Shown: positions 43,513 to 52,992 of the stretch, piece after piece
Layout: every line of letters begins with the position of its first letter
Numbering within the stretch: position 1 is the stretch's first letter
Assembly: GCF_005080685.1 (NCBI RefSeq)
Contig: NZ_CP039371.1
Coordinates: 2,356,001-2,420,000 of the forward strand
DNA: 64,000 bases
Direction: 5' to 3'
Source of the DNA: Pseudomonas putida
GTDB taxonomy: Bacteria; Pseudomonadota; Gammaproteobacteria; Pseudomonadales; Pseudomonadaceae
Program-made: the position numbers and the translations under genes
Notes under the pieces: generated by a model
Seen by the model: the letters and a program-made list of their open reading frames with translations, nothing else
Database searches by the model: none
Told to the model about the DNA's origin: nothing

Positions 43513-45575
43513 CGACGCTTTTCCTCACAGACCGTGTTTCCCTCTGGCGTGAGATCTAATGCAACTGTGTTCCCCTCTCCATTGGCGCCCGCAGTGGTCG
43601 GCCCGAGAAGTGTGAGTGTTCGGCCATTGATCGTGACGCCTTCCTGATCCAGGACGATGCTGCCGCCGGGGCTTCTGAACTCGATACGTTCGCTGGATTT
43701 CAGCTCGTAGACAGTGGTTTGCTGACTCACTCCCTCGCCGACATTGATGGTTTGGTGGCCTTTGACAAAAAGCGCGCTATGTCCGCCTATGGCCATGCGG
43801 TGATTGGCACCGGTGGATTCGGATCGGTCATTCTTGACCTCTTCGGTCAGGTTATGGCCGATGTTTACCTGGCAGGAGCGCCCAATCAAATGGATTCGAT
43901 CGCGCCCCGTTTCCTGTCGTAGGTCGTGGCCAACGGTCAGTTGTTCGTCATTGCCAACCTGCTCGATGCGGTTGTGTCCGACGCTAGTGGTTTCATCGTG
44001 CTTGACCACATTGTTCTGATCACGCTCGGCATGCATGAACACCTCCTGGCGCCCCAGCTCATCCTCGAAGCGCAGTTCATTGAAGCCCCGCCCCTTATGG
44101 GTCTTGCTCTTGATGGTCATGCGCGTCTTGTGTTGGGGCAGCTCGTAGGGCGGCAGCTGGTTGCCGCAATAGGTGCGCCCGGTGATCATCGGCTGGTCGG
44201 GGTCGGCATTGACGTATTGGATGATCACGTCCTGACCGACCCGGGGGATGGCCATCGCGCCCCAGCCGCCTCCGGCCCAGCCTTGTGACACGCGCACCCA
44301 ACAGGAACTGAACTCGTTGTTCTTGCTTTCGCGGTCCCAGGGAAAGCTGACCTTGACCCGACCCCACTCGTCGCAATAAATCTCTTCGCCGGGCGGGCCA
44401 ACCACGGTGGCCATGTGCGGGCCGTCGACCCGCGGTTTAGGCAACGACTTGGGGCGCCACTCGGCCATGCCGGGAACCAGCAGCGCAGTGTGCTGGTAAT
44501 GCGTGCCGCGATCGGCACCTGCGGCTTCTTCCTGCAGGCTGGTGAACTGGGAGCCTTCGTGTTTCACCTCGATCACGCGCCAGTGTACATTGAGGTCTTC
44601 GCGCGGGTGCTCGGTGAGGGTGAAGCTCAGGCCCGCTTGCAGGCGTTCGTCGTCGCCGATGACTTCCGCGATCCGGGCATCATGGCGCAACGCGCTGAAA
44701 CGGGTGGCGGTGAAGGGCTTGCCGACCGCATCGCGCTTGTAGCGGCCTGGATAGTCGAAACGCTCGTAGTCGGGGGATTGCTCGATGCCGGCCAGGTGCT
44801 CCTGGCGATAGGCTGGGTTGGTGAAGGTGTAGTCGCGCTGCACCTGGCGCGAGGTGCGGACCTGCTCGCTGTAGCGCAAGCGGCGCAGGCACGGCCCGGG
44901 CTGATCGCCGCCGCTGTTGGCGTGGTACAGCACGGTGTCGATTTTGGGCTTTTGCGAATCGTTGGCACGGTGTTCGCTTTCCTGCTCGATGGCGCCGCGA
45001 CTGAGTTGCCCGAGGGTGAGCACATGGTCGGTGAAGATCAGTCTGTGCTGCTTGGCAGTGTGCTCGAAGCGGTAGACGAAGCCTTCCTCGGCTGCCAGGC
45101 GGGCAATGAATTCGAGGTCGGTCTCACCGGCCTGGACACAGAACTCCCGGACTTGATGGTTGAAGTTGCTGGAGATTTCATGGCGGATGATGCCCTGGCG
45201 CTTGAGCATGATCTCGAGAATCTGTGGAACGGTCTTGTGCTGGAAGATGCGCCAGTTCGAGCGCAGGGCGGCACGTGCCAACTGCGGCTCGACCACGGCG
45301 TGATAGCGGGTGCGGTAGAAACCGGTCTCGCCTTGGGTGAAGCTGCTGACCAGGCCGTGCACGTAACGCACCGGGCGATCAGCGCGCCAGAGGGTGAAGA
45401 GCACGGGCTTGTCGAGCAGATGGGCGAAGTTGACGTTCTTCTCGAAGCTGATCAGCTCAAGGGTCAGTTCGAAGGGTGTGCTCACTGCCTCCGTGAGTGA
45501 GAACGACACCACTTCGAGCTGCGTCGTGCCGACCAGGGGTTGGAAGGTGAAACGCAGGTCGGATTGGCTAGGCAT
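43509..45575 (-). CDS. vgrG: T6SS tip protein VgrG (TssI)
   Basis: A 688-residue VgrG with AAGGAG before ATG 45575. The gp27-like part begins FQPLVGTTQLEVVSFSLTEAVSTPFELTLELIS; the gp5-like OB fold contains YCDEWGRVKVSFPWDRESKNNEFSSCWVRVSQGWAGGGWGAMAIPRVGQDVI. The C-terminal needle repeats are short, and no enzymatic extension domain is present, so effectors must be carried by the DUF4123 adaptor and PAAR tips encoded downstream. Confidence 0.95.
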   Translation of the reverse strand: MPSQSDLRFTFQPLVGTTQLEVVSFSLTEAVSTPFELTLELISFEKNVNFAHLLDKPVLFTLWRADRPVRYVHGLVSSFTQGETGFYRTRYHAVVEPQLARAALRSNWRIFQHKTVPQILEIMLKRQGIIRHEISSNFNHQVREFCVQAGETDLEFIARLAAEEGFVYRFEHTAKQHRLIFTDHVLTLGQLSRGAIEQESEHRANDSQKPKIDTVLYHANSGGDQPGPCLRRLRYSEQVRTSRQVQRDYTFTNPAYRQEHLAGIEQSPDYERFDYPGRYKRDAVGKPFTATRFSALRHDARIAEVIGDDERLQAGLSFTLTEHPREDLNVHWRVIEVKHEGSQFTSLQEEAAGADRGTHYQHTALLVPGMAEWRPKSLPKPRVDGPHMATVVGPPGEEIYCDEWGRVKVSFPWDRESKNNEFSSCWVRVSQGWAGGGWGAMAIPRVGQDVIIQYVNADPDQPMITGRTYCGNQLPPYELPQHKTRMTIKSKTHKGRGFNELRFEDELGRQEVFMHAERDQNNVVKHDETTSVGHNRIEQVGNDEQLTVGHDLRQETGRDRIHLIGRSCQVNIGHNLTEEVKNDRSESTGANHRMAIGGHSALFVKGHQTINVGEGVSQQTTVYELKSSERIEFRSPGGSIVLDQEGVTINGRTLTLLGPTTAGANGEGNTVALDLTPEGNTVCEEKRR

Positions 45576-45611
45576 GAGAACTCCTTGTACGCCATTTGGG
45601 GAAGCGAAGAG

Positions 45612-45634
45612 CCGGACAGGACAAACCTGTCCGG
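45612..45634 (-). other. Strong hairpin between hcp and vgrG
   Basis: A perfect 9-base stem, CCGGACAGG / CCTGTCCGG, with loop ACAAA, lies 16 bases after the hcp stop. No T-run follows on the minus strand. It probably stabilises the hcp message or partly blocks read-through, which would explain more Hcp than VgrG. Confidence 0.55.
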
Positions 45635-45649
45635 AGCATTCGAGGCAGG

Positions 45650-46165
45650 TCAGACGATCGGTTTGCGCCAGTCGTCGGAACCTTCGGTACCTGCGGTGAC
45701 GTGGGTCCAGGCAATCTTGCGGTAGGCCATGGATACCTCGATCAACTGGGTGAAGTCTGCGTTCTCTTTCTTCTGGGCGTGTGGCAAGACGGTGCTGATT
45801 TCAACGATGGTCGCGTCCTCGAGCTTGGTGGTGAAGAAGTGTTCCTGCTTGCCCTCTACCGAGGTTCGATACCAATTGATTTCGACAGTTGGCAGCATCT
45901 CGCCGCTCGCCAGCGCCTGGTACATCAACGGTGTGGCCTTGTTCAACGAACTGGTAAAGGTGAACGGCTTGTGTACCCGCTGGCCTGCAGGTTGACCGCT
46001 CTGTGGGTCCGTGGGCACGCTTACCTGATGCTTGATTTCCTGTACCAGAATCTCGTCTTCATGGCCTTCTACGAAGACGTTACCGACCGAGTCGGAAGTG
46101 AACGCACCGGCCGTGATGTTGCCCTGGGTTTGTCCTTCGATCTTGATGTAAGCGGGTGTTGGCAT
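45650..46165 (-). CDS. hcp: T6SS tube protein Hcp (TssD)
   Basis: A 171-residue Hcp with GGAGAG before ATG 46165. It starts MPTPAYIKIEGQTQGNITAGAFT and contains GNVFVEGHEDEILVQEIKHQVSVPTD, standard for Hcp rings. The 133-base gap to tssL holds a small hairpin (CCATCG-AAGA-CGATGG at 46220-46235) and may contain a separate promoter, since Hcp is made in large amounts. Confidence 0.95.
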   Translation of the reverse strand: MPTPAYIKIEGQTQGNITAGAFTSDSVGNVFVEGHEDEILVQEIKHQVSVPTDPQSGQPAGQRVHKPFTFTSSLNKATPLMYQALASGEMLPTVEINWYRTSVEGKQEHFFTTKLEDATIVEISTVLPHAQKKENADFTQLIEVSMAYRKIAWTHVTAGTEGSDDWRKPIV

Positions 46166-46298
46166 TGCAGTCTCTCCTGCATCCATGTGGATAAAACACG
46201 CGCACCACCGGTGGCGTGGCCATCGAAGACGATGGACTTGTCAGCGCGGCCAAGGCCCCGCCAATTCGTTGATACGAGCGGTTTCAGCCGTTTAGCGG

Positions 46299-47144
46299 CT
46301 ATTGCTGCAGGATGCCGTTGAGCGACTCCAGCACTTCGGTGGTAATCAGGTGGAGGCGGTAGCTGTAAATACCGTATGCCGCCGCCATGGCCATGGCGGA
46401 TATGACCAAGGGGCTCCACCAAGGCCATTGCCGACTCATGCGGTAATGACGCGGTGCAACATTGGCGAGGGGGTCGTGGGTTCGCGCCGGCACAGGGCCC
46501 CGCGCTTCTCGGATGACGGCATATACCTTCTTGATCAGGCTGTTCAGTGCTTCGTTACCTTTCGGGGCAATACCGTATTTGCCCTTCAGGCCAAGGCACA
46601 GGCACATGTAGATGAACTCGATGGCGTCCAGGTAGCGCTTGGGTTCCTGCATCAACCGCGACAGCACGGTGAAGATCTTGTCGCCGCCCGAGGTTTCATG
46701 ATGGAAGATGCTCAACAGCGGTTCATGGCTCCAGCAGGAGGGCGTCCCCCAAGGTCGGGTCATGACTGCTTCATCCAGGTACAGGCACAACGCGTAGGAA
46801 TAGGCCAGCAAATGGGCAGGTTCGTAGGCGTGCTGGCGCATTTCCTCGACGATGTTGGTGACTTCGTTGCGAACCTGCTTGTGCACCTCTGCGATGTGAG
46901 GCAGCTCGTCAAGGGTTCGCAGACGCATCACCAGGCCGAACAATGGCATGGCGGCGTCTATCATCTGGTTGGCGTAGCCACCCCGAAGCGCGAAATCAGG
47001 ATCGGCCGGATAGCAGGCCTCATGGGGCTTGGTTTGCTGCTCTCTTGCACGGGCTCTCGTCCATGTGCTGGTTTGCAGTTCAGAGGGCAAAGGTCCTCTG
47101 TCAGCGTTCCTGTCGTCATCGGCTTTGTACAGATGGTTGTCCAT
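46299..47144 (-). CDS. tssL: T6SS inner-membrane protein TssL (DotU)
   Basis: A 281-residue DotU-type protein. ATG 47144 is preferred because AGGAG lies eight bases before it; a GTG at 47153 sits right against that site. The core has LLAYSYALCLYLDEAVMTRPWG, FIYMCLCLGLKGKYG and a C-terminal membrane anchor (SPLVISAMAMAAAYGIYSY). There is no peptidoglycan-binding OmpA extension. It forms the membrane complex with TssM and TssJ. Confidence 0.93.
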   Translation of the reverse strand: MDNHLYKADDDRNADRGPLPSELQTSTWTRARAREQQTKPHEACYPADPDFALRGGYANQMIDAAMPLFGLVMRLRTLDELPHIAEVHKQVRNEVTNIVEEMRQHAYEPAHLLAYSYALCLYLDEAVMTRPWGTPSCWSHEPLLSIFHHETSGGDKIFTVLSRLMQEPKRYLDAIEFIYMCLCLGLKGKYGIAPKGNEALNSLIKKVYAVIREARGPVPARTHDPLANVAPRHYRMSRQWPWWSPLVISAMAMAAAYGIYSYRLHLITTEVLESLNGILQQ

Positions 47145-47145
47145 T

Positions 47146-48483
47146 TCACTCACTCCTGATCGCCCAGAACTGCAACTGCAGGCCGGGTATCTCGCCGGAA
47201 ATCTGTATGCCGAAGCCGTTGCTGTCCTTCATGGATTCCCAGGCCGGTCCCCGCTGTTCAAGCTCGAAGTAGCAGAACCCTGCGTGGAAGGGCAGGTCGC
47301 GTGGTGCCACGGGCAACGGCAGCAGGGTCATGCCATCCAACAGGTACGGCACCAGTTCACTGGTTGCCACCAGCGAGGTCACCTTGGTTCTTTGCAGGAA
47401 CTGTTGTCGCAGATCCTCAGCGGGCAGGTCAGCGTGTACGGCGAGGATGAAAGCCGCTGTGTCGATCAAGCGACGATCTTCCAAGGTACTGTTGAGTACG
47501 CCGTGTTGGTGGGATATCAACGGTAGCGAAATCGCACGCGGTTGGAGCACGGTGCTCAGCGTTCGGCGCAGCGTCTCTTCCAGTGGCTTGAACGAGGTAC
47601 GAAGATCCGTGTGGTGATAAGCGGGATAATCCTGAGGCGTCCTGCTCTCATCGGTGAAGGTCACCAGTTCGCCGCACGCCTGGCTCATGCAGATATAGAG
47701 TTGCTCTGGATGGGTCTGCGGCTGGCGCGCCAGGTGCTGGAAATGCGGCCACCAACGGTTCATGGCTTGCAGCAGGTTGAAGTCACGGATGTCCGCGATA
47801 CCGGACTGGCCCGACGAGCCGATACGTGCTGCCAGGTTCCTGGCGCGCTCGCGCAGTGTATGGGTGATCTCGTCGAGAAAGCGTTTGAGGCCAGGCACTG
47901 CTCCTACCGAAAGGCTCGTGGGATAAAAGCCTTCGTCCAGTCGCAGTCCTCCATCAGGGCGACGTTCAAGGACCTTGGCCACGGCAAGGCGGGTATAGGC
48001 GCTGCTGTCCTGCGCTTCTCCCCTGAGTTGGAAGTTCGGTACTGCCAGGTCGACTTGTACCAAGTCACCGTCCGCAGTGTGGGTGTCCTTGATTTCGTAA
48101 GGCTGGGCGAGATAGCGAAAGTTCGCAGCGTTGTCTGGCCAACTGACCTCCCGGCCACCCTCCGTGCGCAGTGGCAGGCACAGGTAGATTTCGTTGGACT
48201 GTGATGCGTCGCCGGTGACTTGCAGAGGCGCTGGAGGGGCGAGGTCACCAGGAATGTCAAACGCGGTGCCATCGGGCATGATGCCCCGTGCACGGGTAAT
48301 GGCGATCTTTCCGAGGCTCAGGTATTCATCGTTCAACTGGAGTTCGCTGAAACCGTAGAAGGCTCCGTTGAGACTGCTCAGGCGTTGGTGAAACGCTGCC
48401 TCACTGGCTCGGGCCGATTGCTGGAAGTGCTGGGGCTTGACGAACAAGCCTTCGGGCCACAGGACGGGGTTACGTGAGCTCAT
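47146..48483 (-). CDS. tssK: T6SS baseplate protein TssK
   Basis: A 445-residue protein with the typical start NPVLWPEGLFVKPQHFQQSAR, and LHALAHEGxF-like segments replaced here by LSSLNGAFYGFSELQLNDEYLSLGKI. The end DLPFHAGFCYFELEQRGPAWESMKDSNGFGIQISGE is characteristic of TssK. It joins the baseplate to the membrane complex. It ends one base before tssL. Confidence 0.94.
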   Translation of the reverse strand: MSSRNPVLWPEGLFVKPQHFQQSARASEAAFHQRLSSLNGAFYGFSELQLNDEYLSLGKIAITRARGIMPDGTAFDIPGDLAPPAPLQVTGDASQSNEIYLCLPLRTEGGREVSWPDNAANFRYLAQPYEIKDTHTADGDLVQVDLAVPNFQLRGEAQDSSAYTRLAVAKVLERRPDGGLRLDEGFYPTSLSVGAVPGLKRFLDEITHTLRERARNLAARIGSSGQSGIADIRDFNLLQAMNRWWPHFQHLARQPQTHPEQLYICMSQACGELVTFTDESRTPQDYPAYHHTDLRTSFKPLEETLRRTLSTVLQPRAISLPLISHQHGVLNSTLEDRRLIDTAAFILAVHADLPAEDLRQQFLQRTKVTSLVATSELVPYLLDGMTLLPLPVAPRDLPFHAGFCYFELEQRGPAWESMKDSNGFGIQISGEIPGLQLQFWAIRSE

Positions 48484-48529
48484 GGGCGCTCCAGGTCAGA
48501 ATGGAGAGGTTGGCGGGCAGAATGGGCTT

Positions 48530-49276
48530 TCATCGGCCTTCTTCCTTCAGGATCAACTGCGAGTCCTGGACCTGCAGCGAGAGGACTATGTGCCGGCCTT
48601 GGGGCTCGATCCTTAGCACCTGCTTCCAGGTCGCGTCCTGCTGGGAGCCGTAATCGGCAATCACGGCTATGTAGCGAGTCTCGGCATGGACCTTTGTGAA
48701 GGGCACAAACTTGAACTGTCCAGGGAAGAGCAGGTAGTCGTCATCGTGGATGTATGTACTGCGCAGTGTTTTCGCCAGGTCGCTGTCGAGCGTTTGATAC
48801 AGGCTACTGCGCAGCAGGGAATCGTCCCGTAGCTGCAGGATTTTTATGGCGATGGGCGTGGCTATCTGCTCCGAGGCTTCGGCTGTGTCGTTGGGTGAAT
48901 CCAGGAGAAAGGCTGGATCGTCGTAGCTACCGGGGGTGTCCTCTACAACGGGCAATTGGGCCGGTTCCACTTCGGTGTCGTGTTCCATCTCCTGAGGTGC
49001 GGTCGCTGGAAATTGTTCTGTGTTGAGGCTTGCCGCGTAGGCGAAAGGCTCCACCTCGGGTTTTTCCTCGAGGATGGCGGCAAGGCTGTTGGGATTGCGA
49101 TTGATCGTAGGGCTGACGTTGATACTGAAAGCAACCTCGGTGGGCTGATCTTCAGGTTGGCCCACGGGCACGGAGGGGTCCATGATGACCTGACCCAGTT
49201 TGCTCATGGTGGTGCAGCCTGCGCTGGCGACGAACGCAGACGCCAGCGCGATCAGGAACAGCAAGCGGCGAGTCAT
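48530..49276 (-). CDS. tssJ: T6SS outer-membrane lipoprotein TssJ
   Basis: A 248-residue lipoprotein with lipobox FVASAGC (Cys about residue 20); ATG 49276 overlaps the FHA gene stop. The C-terminal beta-sandwich has VAFSINVSPTINRNPNS, PIAIKILQLRDDSLLRSSLYQTLDSD and YIAVIADYG. It is longer than usual TssJ proteins (about 150-190 residues) because of an acidic Pro/Glu-rich insert at about residues 65-125. Confidence 0.88.
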   Translation of the reverse strand: MTRRLLFLIALASAFVASAGCTTMSKLGQVIMDPSVPVGQPEDQPTEVAFSINVSPTINRNPNSLAAILEEKPEVEPFAYAASLNTEQFPATAPQEMEHDTEVEPAQLPVVEDTPGSYDDPAFLLDSPNDTAEASEQIATPIAIKILQLRDDSLLRSSLYQTLDSDLAKTLRSTYIHDDDYLLFPGQFKFVPFTKVHAETRYIAVIADYGSQQDATWKQVLRIEPQGRHIVLSLQVQDSQLILKEEGR

Positions 49277-49836
49277 GGCTGATCCCCCACAAAAAGGCCA
49301 TGCAGGTTGTCTTCTTGCGCCAGCTTCAAATGCTGCAGGGTGTCCAAGGCCAGCAACGGATCGGATCCCATACCCTTGTGCAGTGCCTGGCATATTTCCG
49401 GAGGAGGCCGAACCGCTGCGTGTTCGACTTCGTTATCGTCTGGATATGCCGGCGGCAGAGCAGCGAGCACCCCCTGCGCTGGCATGAAAAATCCTTCCAA
49501 CGAGCGAACGACCGTTTGCTCCTGGTAATGAACCTGAATCAGATAGTTGCCAATGCGAAGTTGGTCGCCATCCTTCAGGCGCATGGGGCCCGACTGTCCA
49601 AGGCTGCGAGAACTGCTATTGAGAAAGGTCCGGTTGCAATGGTCGACAGCGCAAAAGCTGTCCTCTGCCCAGCGGATTTCGCAATGGATAGGCCGTACAC
49701 GTTTGCAGTTGTCGAGAAGTCGCCAATCTGCGGCCTGGGTACCGATGGTGCCTCCTTCGCGATCGAACCGGTGATGGCGGCTCATGCCGTGTTGCAGTTG
49801 CTGGTAGTTGACGATACTGAGGGTCAATGTGTTCAT
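49273..49836 (-). CDS. FHA-domain T6SS accessory protein (TagH-like, short)
   Basis: A 187-residue protein with an N-terminal forkhead-associated fold: GGTIGTQAADWRLLDNCKRVRPIHCEIR, DHCNRTFLNSS and LKDGDQLRIGNYLIQVHY. FHA proteins bind phosphothreonine and control T6SS assembly. It is much shorter than typical TagH (near 400 residues or more). No PpkA kinase or PppA phosphatase gene is present in this cluster, so phospho-control may be absent or supplied elsewhere. It overlaps both neighbours by ATGA. Confidence 0.85.
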   Translation of the reverse strand: MNTLTLSIVNYQQLQHGMSRHHRFDREGGTIGTQAADWRLLDNCKRVRPIHCEIRWAEDSFCAVDHCNRTFLNSSSRSLGQSGPMRLKDGDQLRIGNYLIQVHYQEQTVVRSLEGFFMPAQGVLAALPPAYPDDNEVEHAAVRPPPEICQALHKGMGSDPLLALDTLQHLKLAQEDNLHGLFVGDQP

Positions 49837-50849
49837 GAGCGCCCCCGGATGCTGACGACGGGACGATGGATACCCTGCCTGTCGGCGATGAAACTGGTCC
49901 AGCCAAGGTGAGCGCCCTGGTTGCGATCTAGGCAGAAGGGCGAAAGCGCATGCTGTTTGAGTCGCAGCTCCAGGTCGTAGGCGAGGCCATCGCGGAGCAG
50001 GAAATCGATGAGTGCGCGTAAGCGTCCGAAGTTGACTCCGCTAGGCAACAAATCACGCAGTTGGGCCTGGTCGAGGTCGCTGATCAGCAGGGTGAACTTG
50101 CTACTCCGGGTACGCGTTCGGGTGCCGACTGAGAAGCTGCCTCCGAGTTGGCCGTTGGCTCGCCCGAGACTCACGATCTGCTTCGCGGCGGTGCCGACCA
50201 CTCGCGTCTCGAACTCGCGGATCTGCACCGAACTCAGGTCGAAACAGTGAGCAATAATTCCCGCGACTGTACCGGGTGCACGGCTACGGCTGGCGATGAC
50301 GCCGGCAAAGCTCAGCAGCCGACTCCAGGGCAGCGCGGTGGCGCCCCGTAGTTGCTGGTTGTTGAGCCCGATCAATGCGAAGACGTATTGAGAAAACTGG
50401 TCGTTGGCCCCCGCTTGGAAGCGGATGTAATAGCGGTATTTACGCCAGATCCGGTGCAACAGGCTGAGTATGCAGTGATTGAAGAAATCGAAGAATGCGG
50501 GACGTGCACCGATGCCCTGGGCATGTTCGTAGGCCAATTGTTCCAAGTAGTAGGTGGGCAATGGCGAGTCGGTACCGTGAAGCCCCATGAACGTTGTGCA
50601 CACGCTGTAACGGTCCTCCCGATCCGGCATTCGTTCTGCTTTCAACACATCGGAGGTCGGGAATTTCAGGCGTGGGTCATTGGTAAGCCGCACGCGCAGA
50701 CGTACCGTGTCCGCCGCCCGGCGAGGCTCCAGATCGTCTCCATGAAGGCCGTGCAGACGCTCCAGTAACTGGAAAAAATTGTACTGATGCGCCTCGGCCA
50801 GCAGCCGGTCGGCTAGATCAGCGGTTGCTTGCCGGTCAGTTGTGGCCAT
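49833..50849 (-). CDS. tssG: T6SS baseplate protein TssG
   Basis: A 338-residue TssG with the typical FFQLLERLHGL near residue 25, VRLTNDPRLKFPTSDV, TFMGLHGTDSPLPTYYLE and FFDFFNHCILSLLHRIWRKYRY. Its start lies inside the end of tssF (37-base overlap), suggesting coupled translation and a fixed TssF:TssG ratio. Confidence 0.94.
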   Translation of the reverse strand: MATTDRQATADLADRLLAEAHQYNFFQLLERLHGLHGDDLEPRRAADTVRLRVRLTNDPRLKFPTSDVLKAERMPDREDRYSVCTTFMGLHGTDSPLPTYYLEQLAYEHAQGIGARPAFFDFFNHCILSLLHRIWRKYRYYIRFQAGANDQFSQYVFALIGLNNQQLRGATALPWSRLLSFAGVIASRSRAPGTVAGIIAHCFDLSSVQIREFETRVVGTAAKQIVSLGRANGQLGGSFSVGTRTRTRSSKFTLLISDLDQAQLRDLLPSGVNFGRLRALIDFLLRDGLAYDLELRLKQHALSPFCLDRNQGAHLGWTSFIADRQGIHRPVVSIRGRS

Positions 50850-52579
50850 GTGTAATGCTCGTTATTAGTGGTGTTGGTCACTTCCAGTTGATGGAAGGAG
50901 TTGATGCTGGCGTAGAGCGCGAAGAACTGGGAAAGCACACAGCTGAACAGGTAGAGATCGCCCTCGCAGAGGAATCCGCTCTGATCGATGTGCAAGTGAG
51001 TGCGCAGGCCGCGGATCGGCTGCCCTTTGATCAGCCAGTCCAGGGGGGAGGTGCTGACTTCGCTGATAGCCTGGAGGCGCTTGTGTGTGGACCGCGCTTG
51101 TTGGATGTCATGCAATGCCGCGAAGTCGTAAGCGCCAATAACCGCCTTGAGTGGGTCGGCGGACAACAGCGACAGGTAGTTCAGCGAAAGGTTGGAAATC
51201 AATGCCCATTGCAACTGACCATCGAGCACCGGACGACAGGGTCGGGAAGGGCGGCGGATATTGCGATAGCTCACCAATGGTGGGGTGACCTCTGTATTCA
51301 CGCTGATATCGCCCACGCTCAGGGAAAGGGGCAGATCTCGATTGGTACAGGTCAGATCGATCGAGGCGGTTTCCAGCTCACCGATGTAGAGGCTCGCGTC
51401 GGCGCGGACGAAAGCTATGCGGTGAATCACTCCATCGTCTTGCAGCGAGTCTTCCACCTGGCAGCGGTAGTACAGCGCGGTGCGGCCCTGAACATGTTCG
51501 ATCTCATGGGCGAATGACTCGAAGGGGCGGAACACCCGCAGAAGCTGACCGCCGGCGCTGCCTGCAGTGGTGCGCGTGCTGATTACCCGATCGACGCTGA
51601 ATATTTCGTAGGCGTGGCTCTGGGGGCCGCTTGGCCTCAACAAGGCGTGTGCCTGTTCGCCGGACAGGTCGATAGGCTCGGCACCATGCGGAAAAAGGTT
51701 GACCGCAGGGGTGCAGAACAAGCTGAAGTCGTCTTTGCCAACGCGTATTGACTGGGGCAATTGACGGCTGAAATTGAACTCGATATGTACCGTTTGGCTG
51801 CTCTCGTCGGGCCAGACTCTGCTCAACCCAGCCAGGCTGAAAAAGTGGAACCGCTGCGGGAACAGAAAATACTCCTGCAAGATTCGGTACCCATCGAATA
51901 CATTCTGCGGATACGGCAGCAAGGCCTCTTCGGGACCGAAACCAGGGAATCCGACACTACTGGCCGGCAGTCTGCGAACCTGGCCGTTGATGGTCACATC
52001 GATGTGTTGGAGGTATTGCGAAAGCCAGAGATACAGCGTCTGGGCGCTGCGGTCGTCGCCGCTCAGATGGATGTCGAGCCTATCGCACTGCAGGGTATTC
52101 AGCGGTCGGTCGACGCCTGTTTTCAGGCTGATGCTGACCACTGAGCTATCCAATGTCTGGGTGGCGTCGACCTGGCTGATCTCGAAAGGCTGCAGCGTCA
52201 CCTCGGTGCAGGTCCGGAACTCGCAGGCGATGCCGTCCACCGGTGTGGAGAACAGGCGGGCACCCTTGGGAATGCAGTGGGATTGGCTGAGTGACTGCTC
52301 AAGCGGTGCAAACTGGATGATGGTTGCGCTCGGTAGCGGACGCAGGTAGTTGGGCCACAACAGTTGCAGCATCGGGTGCGTCAGTTCCGGCAGGTCATCC
52401 TCGAGCTTGAGCCGTAGCTTGGCAGTCAGGAACGCAAAGCCCTCCAGCAGGCGCTCGACATCAGGGTCGCTGCTGTCCTTGCCGAGAAAACGAGCCAGCT
52501 GAGGGTTGTCCTTGGCGAAGTCGGTTCCCAGCTCGCGCAGGTAGCGAAGTTCTTCGCTGAATTGATCCTTTAACGACAT
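50813..52579 (-). CDS. tssF: T6SS baseplate protein TssF
   Basis: A 588-residue protein starting FSEELRYLRELGTDFAKDNPQLARFLGKDSSDPDVERLLEGFAFLTAKLRLKLEDDLPELTHPMLQLLWPNYLRPLPS, the unmistakable TssF N-terminus. It makes the baseplate wedge with TssE and TssG. It starts two bases after the tssE stop. Confidence 0.96.
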   Translation of the reverse strand: MSLKDQFSEELRYLRELGTDFAKDNPQLARFLGKDSSDPDVERLLEGFAFLTAKLRLKLEDDLPELTHPMLQLLWPNYLRPLPSATIIQFAPLEQSLSQSHCIPKGARLFSTPVDGIACEFRTCTEVTLQPFEISQVDATQTLDSSVVSISLKTGVDRPLNTLQCDRLDIHLSGDDRSAQTLYLWLSQYLQHIDVTINGQVRRLPASSVGFPGFGPEEALLPYPQNVFDGYRILQEYFLFPQRFHFFSLAGLSRVWPDESSQTVHIEFNFSRQLPQSIRVGKDDFSLFCTPAVNLFPHGAEPIDLSGEQAHALLRPSGPQSHAYEIFSVDRVISTRTTAGSAGGQLLRVFRPFESFAHEIEHVQGRTALYYRCQVEDSLQDDGVIHRIAFVRADASLYIGELETASIDLTCTNRDLPLSLSVGDISVNTEVTPPLVSYRNIRRPSRPCRPVLDGQLQWALISNLSLNYLSLLSADPLKAVIGAYDFAALHDIQQARSTHKRLQAISEVSTSPLDWLIKGQPIRGLRTHLHIDQSGFLCEGDLYLFSCVLSQFFALYASINSFHQLEVTNTTNNEHYTWPQLTGKQPLI

Positions 52580-52581
52580 GG

Positions 52582-52992
52582 CTAGCTTACTCGCGTGTAA
52601 CGGTTGTGGCCGTTGACCAACAATTCAATTTGCACGTGCTCCGCGTGATTGTTCACTTGCACTTGGCAATCCAGCCGAAAATGCAGTTCCAGGGGCGCAT
52701 TTGCATCCGGGATAGCGATAAGCGTCTGGAGGTGTATCCGCGGCTCGAAGCGGGTAATGGTCAGACGAATGTCTTCGCTGACTTGATGGAGCAGATCGCC
52801 ATTGCTCGAATTGTGGCCATTGAAATCACGCAGCCCCAGGCCAGGGCTGCTCTGTGAACAACCCTGGCGCGTGTTCAACAGCGTTTCGAGGTGGCGCTTG
52901 ATCAGCTCGATTTTGTGCCTGGCGCGCTCTCGTCTAGAGAGCGCCGGCGACGTCTGCGAATGAGCTGCCAGGCGGATGAAAAGACCGGTCAT
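52582..52992 (-). CDS. tssE: T6SS baseplate protein TssE (gp25-like)
   Basis: A 136-residue gp25-like protein; ATG 52992 overlaps tssC and gives MTGLFIRLAAHS. The conserved core RHLETLLNTRQGCSQSSPGLGLRDFN and the ITRFEPRI segment are present. It primes sheath assembly on the baseplate. Confidence 0.92.
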   Translation of the reverse strand: MTGLFIRLAAHSQTSPALSRRERARHKIELIKRHLETLLNTRQGCSQSSPGLGLRDFNGHNSSNGDLLHQVSEDIRLTITRFEPRIHLQTLIAIPDANAPLELHFRLDCQVQVNNHAEHVQIELLVNGHNRYTRVS

